The position numbers were made by a program, and so were the translations under genes. The notes beneath the pieces were generated by a model. That model saw only the letters and a list, made by a program, of their open reading frames with translations, ran no database searches and was not told where the DNA came from. Shown here one piece after another: positions 60,248 to 64,000 of a stretch of 64,000 nucleotides of DNA. Every line of letters begins with the position of its first letter. The stretch's first letter is position 1. The stretch is from NCBI GenBank assembly GCA_023105745.1, contig JALGQZ010000008.1:44761618-44825617 (forward strand), written 5' to 3'. This stretch comes from Austropuccinia psidii. Taxonomy: Eukaryota > Basidiomycota > Pucciniomycetes > Pucciniales > Sphaerophragmiaceae.

Positions 60248-62606
60248 TCAGAATAGTAATACAATCAAGTGAAAGATGAGCTTGAAAGGTACCTTCCGCA
60301 TGTTGACCTCAACTGAATGAGGAGTGATATAGTGGATGACCTGTACAGGTCGTTGTTGGCCAATACGATGTAGACGATCAACAGCCTGAGCCTCAATGGC
60401 TGGGTTCCAATTAGGCTCCTGGAAATGTGGATGTCAGGGTCCGAAAATCAGGGGAGAATTTTGGGGGGCCCCTCACCATTAAATAGACTATATTAGCACA
60501 AGTTATATTGAGGCCAGTTCCAGCCGCGGCAATGGATGCAATCAGTACTTCACATTCAGGATTATTGAAGAAATTCTCAAGCGCCTTGTTCTGCGCTCGT
60601 GGTGTAATTGTTCCATCAATTCGTGCTGAAAGGATAGAGTGATGGGCAAGAGCAATACCAATTCTACAATATAAAAAAGTCAGATGGAGTCAATTGGTAA
60701 TGGATGCATATTAGAATTAACGCACAAATCTAGAAATTGGGTCCATTGGGTATAAACCACCGATTTCGTTGGACCACACCTTGTTTGTTTGTTCTTCATT
60801 AAGCTTTGTAGGAGGTGTGCAATTTTACTACTCATCATGCATGTTTCCACATCCACAATAGTTCGTGTGATTCTTGGGGAGTTATCCTGAGTGCTCCTGC
60901 CCTCGGGGTCTTCCAGCTCCGCCTCCGCAATTGTGTTAAGCATGATGTGATGGTTACAACATATTCGCAGCTTATTAATAATTCTGAAAAACTCTCCTGG
61001 TCCTTTGCTTTTGGATGATAGGAATTCTTCATATAATGTGGAATATTCTTGCTGCATGGTTGGGTTGAGTGGGAGCAGCTCATAATGATGGCTAATAGTG
61101 GGGAGAGATTCGAGATGTGTGGTTTTGGTGCGGCGCAAACTTAAATGCCGCAATGCCAAATGCAAAATATCATTGCAACCTTTTGAAAGAATACTCAGGA
61201 TGAATGGTGACCAATTATCTTGATCGGCGCTCTGGGGTTGAGTGATGAAGGATATTATGCCCAAAAGGTCATAAATGGTGTTGTGAATAGGTGTGCCCGT
61301 TAAACATATTCGACGGGATGAAAGGAGGCTATTAATGGCACGGTGAGTGGCAGTGTATTGAGAGCGAATATAGCTATAAGAGGGGGCAAGGGTTATTGGA
61401 TATAAAAGGTAATTTGAATCATTTAAGCTCAGCCACTCACTGTGCTTCATCCAAGATTATACGATGCCAATTGATTTGAAAAATGAATGATGTAGAGGGA
61501 TTGGTTTGCTTAAATTCTTGGGTGATAGTATTGTAAGAAGTGATGATGATATCATATTTTAAGATGTCGGCTTGGGATAATGAGTGACGAGTGGGACCAT
61601 GGTAGATTTTGGCATGCAGTGCTCCAGCCTGAGCATGCTTGGATATTTCTGATTGCCAGTTGGTAATTAAGCGAGGGGGGCAGATGATCATGGTGGGCGT
61701 GGAGCGATGGGGGTTTGCAATCATCCGCTCCTTGGAGGTACCAATTAGAGCAATGGCCTGAATGGTTTTACCTAATCCCATATCATCCGCAAGCAGTCCT
61801 CCAAGAGGGGTATTGGTCGAAAGGGATTCAAATGAGCTAACGACCTTGTTTGTAATGATGTGCCTGGCATTAAAAGTGGATCCTGGGGGTGAGGTTGCCC
61901 AAAGGTTACGGGCTGATTGGCCATTGGGGATTTCTCGATCCCAGAGAAAAGCTAGTCCGGTCTTTTGATGAGGGAGGAGGGGGGTTTGAATAATGGAATG
62001 GGGCGGGGTCATCATGGGGAGGTCTGATCCACTGGGTAATTGTATCAGTTTTTGCTTGGAAATCAATGATGAAACAGCAGGATATGAAGCAGGCGTCGAG
62101 TTTGAAGCGGGAAATGTCGGAGTAAAGAGTTGACATTGACAATGAGTAGTACAGTCATATTCTTTGGGCATTTTAAGCTGGAAATCTTGTGTTCGAAAGC
62201 TTTCCATTATGAATAGAATGTTTGGATACCATGTGAAGAACATCAATGCTAGATTGGGTTTCTGAGATGAGGAGGGATCATTGGCATCAGTCATAAATAC
62301 TCCCTCAACGAATAATATTTGAGTAGGATTGGATTGGCAATTTTCAATCCATGCCCCACCAGGACCACAGTGCATGAACGTTTTGGGTGCCCCAAGGAAT
62401 GGTATCAACGTTTGGGAAAGGGTTCCCGGGAGAGAGCCAATAGCACGCTGGTGATTGGGGAGATAAACGAATATGTTGTGTTGATTGTGCCATATGATAA
62501 TCCAAGAAGCTAAGTGGGAATTCTCAGGCTTTAAGGTTATATCACTATTTATTTGAATACGAATATTAATCATCCCAATGCAAAGTGGTTGTGAAGGGGT
62601 TGACAT
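60248..62606 (-). CDS. SNF2-family ATPase (Rad5/Rad16/HLTF-like)
   Basis: Four exons join in phase: 62606-61441, 61373-60726, 60663-60477 and 60418-60248 (introns 67, 62 and 58 bp, GT-AG), 723 codons, no internal stop. ATPase lobe 1: LLADDMGLGKT (Walker A about 273-281), ICPPRLITNW, ILDEAH (386-389), CLTGTP (412-417). Lobe 2: VVYTQWTQFLDL, AAGTGLNIT, then QAVDRLHRIGQ (678-688). The DEAH box is completed only by splicing of intron 1 (CA + C). No RING finger Cys/His cluster lies between the lobes, unlike Rad5/Rad16/HLTF. The last exon reads past VEVNMRK into KVPFKLIFHLIVLLF and stops; a GTACCT after the AAG could be a donor to a lost final exon, so the C-terminus is probably truncated. Family members use ATP to move or strip proteins on DNA. 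Confidence 0.85.
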
Positions 62607-62972
62607 GATGGCTATTTTAAATTATTTGGGGACAGTTGGGAATTATATGATCGGGAAGGGTTAGCTAAAGGGAATGAATAGGAATAAGCGCAGGTGGGGA
62701 ACTTATATGAGTGGCAGCAACAGGCCAAAAGGGGGATGGCCTGTGGTTACGTGCATGGTCTTGATGGAGGTGGGCCTCTTGGGCTCATAATTTTCATATC
62801 CGATTTGGGGCATATATCAAGGCAAGGTGGCCAAAATGTGGGTGCACCATTATGACTGCTGGATCTGCAGCGAGTTACGAAACATTTGGTGGAACAAGGC
62901 TGACATTAGCACATCCGGAATTGGGTGGGTTGTAGCAGCTTATTGTGGAGGGCATATTAGAGGCATGCGGTC

Positions 62973-62998
62973 ATGTTCGCTGGTGTGACAGCGAACAA
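62973..62998. repeat. palindrome family member 2
   Basis: TGTTCGCTG and CAGCGAACA arms (62974-62982, 62989-62997) around GTGTGA. Confidence 0.85.
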
Positions 62999-63106
62999 TG
63001 AGCGTATCCTCCCCAGGTTAATTATTCACAGGGACCTACTGGGCAATGTTGGCAGTTTCAAAGGGCAATCTCACTGTGGGGATGTTTGTGTGTGGGCGGG
63101 TGAGAT

Positions 63107-63132
63107 ATGTTCGGTGGCATGCCACCGAACAT
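63107..63132. repeat. palindrome family member 3 (perfect)
   Basis: ATGTTCGGTGGCA followed directly by its reverse complement; no spacer. Confidence 0.9.
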
Positions 63133-63883
63133 GACTTTGGTTTGGCCTGAAGTTTTTTGCTGACTGATGCATACTGGACTTTCAGGGGGAATGTGAGGGA
63201 TGATCAAAGGGGGCGCCAGCCGTGAGCCGTGATCCACATATACATTCACCCCTATGGCGTTTGAGGCGAGTACTAATCCACCGAGATTGGCATCCGGGTC
63301 TTTGCCTCACGCGCGTACAGAACTCCGGAGAAAGAGGCCACACGCCCAAGGGATTTTTTGGCTGCAAGCCAGGTGCCACAACTTGCGCGGGGCGTGTGAG
63401 AACGTAAAGAAAATGACCCGCGGTGGGAGATCCTCACGCAAACATAACCAGCCTCAGCAATCATAGGCTGGGATTATTCTAATGTGGATGAGGCTGAAGC
63501 AAATCCACACTGATTGGCCTCAGGTTTCCACGCGCAAGCGGGTGAGCGTCTGCAGTCAAGCTGACAACCCGAGCAAGAAAATACGCAGCTGGAAGACTGG
63601 CAGTAAAATGTGTTCCAGGCGTGTGAAAGTTGCCTGCGTATGACCCATTGGGGGTGCGTATGAAAGCGGGTGGCTGCCCGACAATGAACAAGCGGGCCAG
63701 TCATTGTTTGCCCCAACCATGGCACCAGAGTGAATCAACTCTTTGTGTATGACCCAAATATTAAGTCATCCCATTATGACCCACTTACATTAACTTGGAT
63801 TACATGCGCATCTGTGCCGTAGTTAGGCAGAGCTGTCCAACAAGGTGCATCAAAGGGATGCAGGTGAGAGATATGACTCGATG

Positions 63884-63894
63884 GCTTGACGTGA
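63884..63894 (-). repeat. inverted copy of the 53.0-kb cluster motif
   Basis: GCTTGACGTGA, the exact reverse complement of TCACGTCAAGC found at 53021-53031 and 53059-53069. Confidence 0.6.
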
Positions 63895-64000
63895 TTGCAT
63901 GTTACATTGTTGAACAGCTTTTTGCTCTGCCCCGCAGTACACATTTACAAAGGTGTACTGCGTACTACAGTGTCGACTGTACTGTACAGATCAGGAAGGT

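Larger units (their letters stand above)
62607..64000. other. GC-rich non-coding region with hairpins
   Basis: Upstream of the SNF2 start. Overlapping short frames occur on both strands but none shows a motif. Holds two members of the 26-bp palindrome family, a 28-bp hairpin at 63934-63961 (arms GCAGTACAC/GTGTACTGC), a TACAGT/ACTGTA stem at 63966-63981, and the inverted TCACGTCAAGC at 63884-63894. Confidence 0.6.

Noticed and set aside
61441..61452. DEAQ instead of DEAH in the SNF2 ATPase
   Set aside because: The glutamine codon spans a splice donor; splicing restores histidine.

Overview
The window looks like nuclear DNA of a rust fungus (Basidiomycota, Pucciniales). Reasons: Ty3/Gypsy chromoviruses, a Plavaka/Tnp2-type transposase, a hAT element, a PIF/Harbinger element and a TET/JBP-type dioxygenase relic, all in very AT-rich DNA, plus short (about 60-100 bp) GT-AG introns in the host gene. 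From memory of such protein families the closest fit is Austropuccinia psidii (myrtle rust); this is inference, no search was run.

Layout. 1-4.66 kb: tail of a Harbinger transposase (+), a decayed TET/JBP-like gene (-) and a nearly intact Myb/SANT-like companion gene (-), probably one transposon whose left end lies outside the window. 4.76-15.86 kb: an LTR of Gypsy family B, split by a complete 9.7-kb Gypsy family A element (two about 1440-bp LTRs, 5-bp target duplication ATTCC, interior broken by stops and frameshifts). 15.9-35.4 kb: AT-rich DNA without recognisable genes, holding an 1118-bp non-autonomous TIR element with a 9-bp target duplication and an internal 21-bp-period satellite, plus diverged family-B LTR pieces in both orientations. 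35.46-38.13 kb: a dead hAT element with TIRs and an 8-bp (7/8) target duplication. 39.78-41.13 kb: the one clear host gene, a four-exon SEC20-type SNARE ending in an HDEL-like HEEL signal. 41.1-45.4 kb: gene-free AT-rich DNA. 45.4-53.0 kb: Gypsy family B element with one LTR and a 1932-codon open gag-pol frame but no second LTR. 53.0-64.0 kb: an abruptly GC-richer block with a Plavaka-like transposase gene (-), a divergent three-exon gene of unknown function (+) and a four-exon SNF2 ATPase gene (-).

The most interesting points are: (1) the last block as a candidate large DNA transposon carrying its own SNF2 remodeller, with a shared 11-bp motif near both sides and a family of three 26-bp palindromes; (2) a TET/JBP-like gene packed between the two Harbinger-type genes; (3) a long dual-coding overlap with identical -1 geometry at the 5' end of both Gypsy families. 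Except for SEC20 almost everything here is mobile or derived from mobile DNA, and most coding regions carry at least one disabling change.
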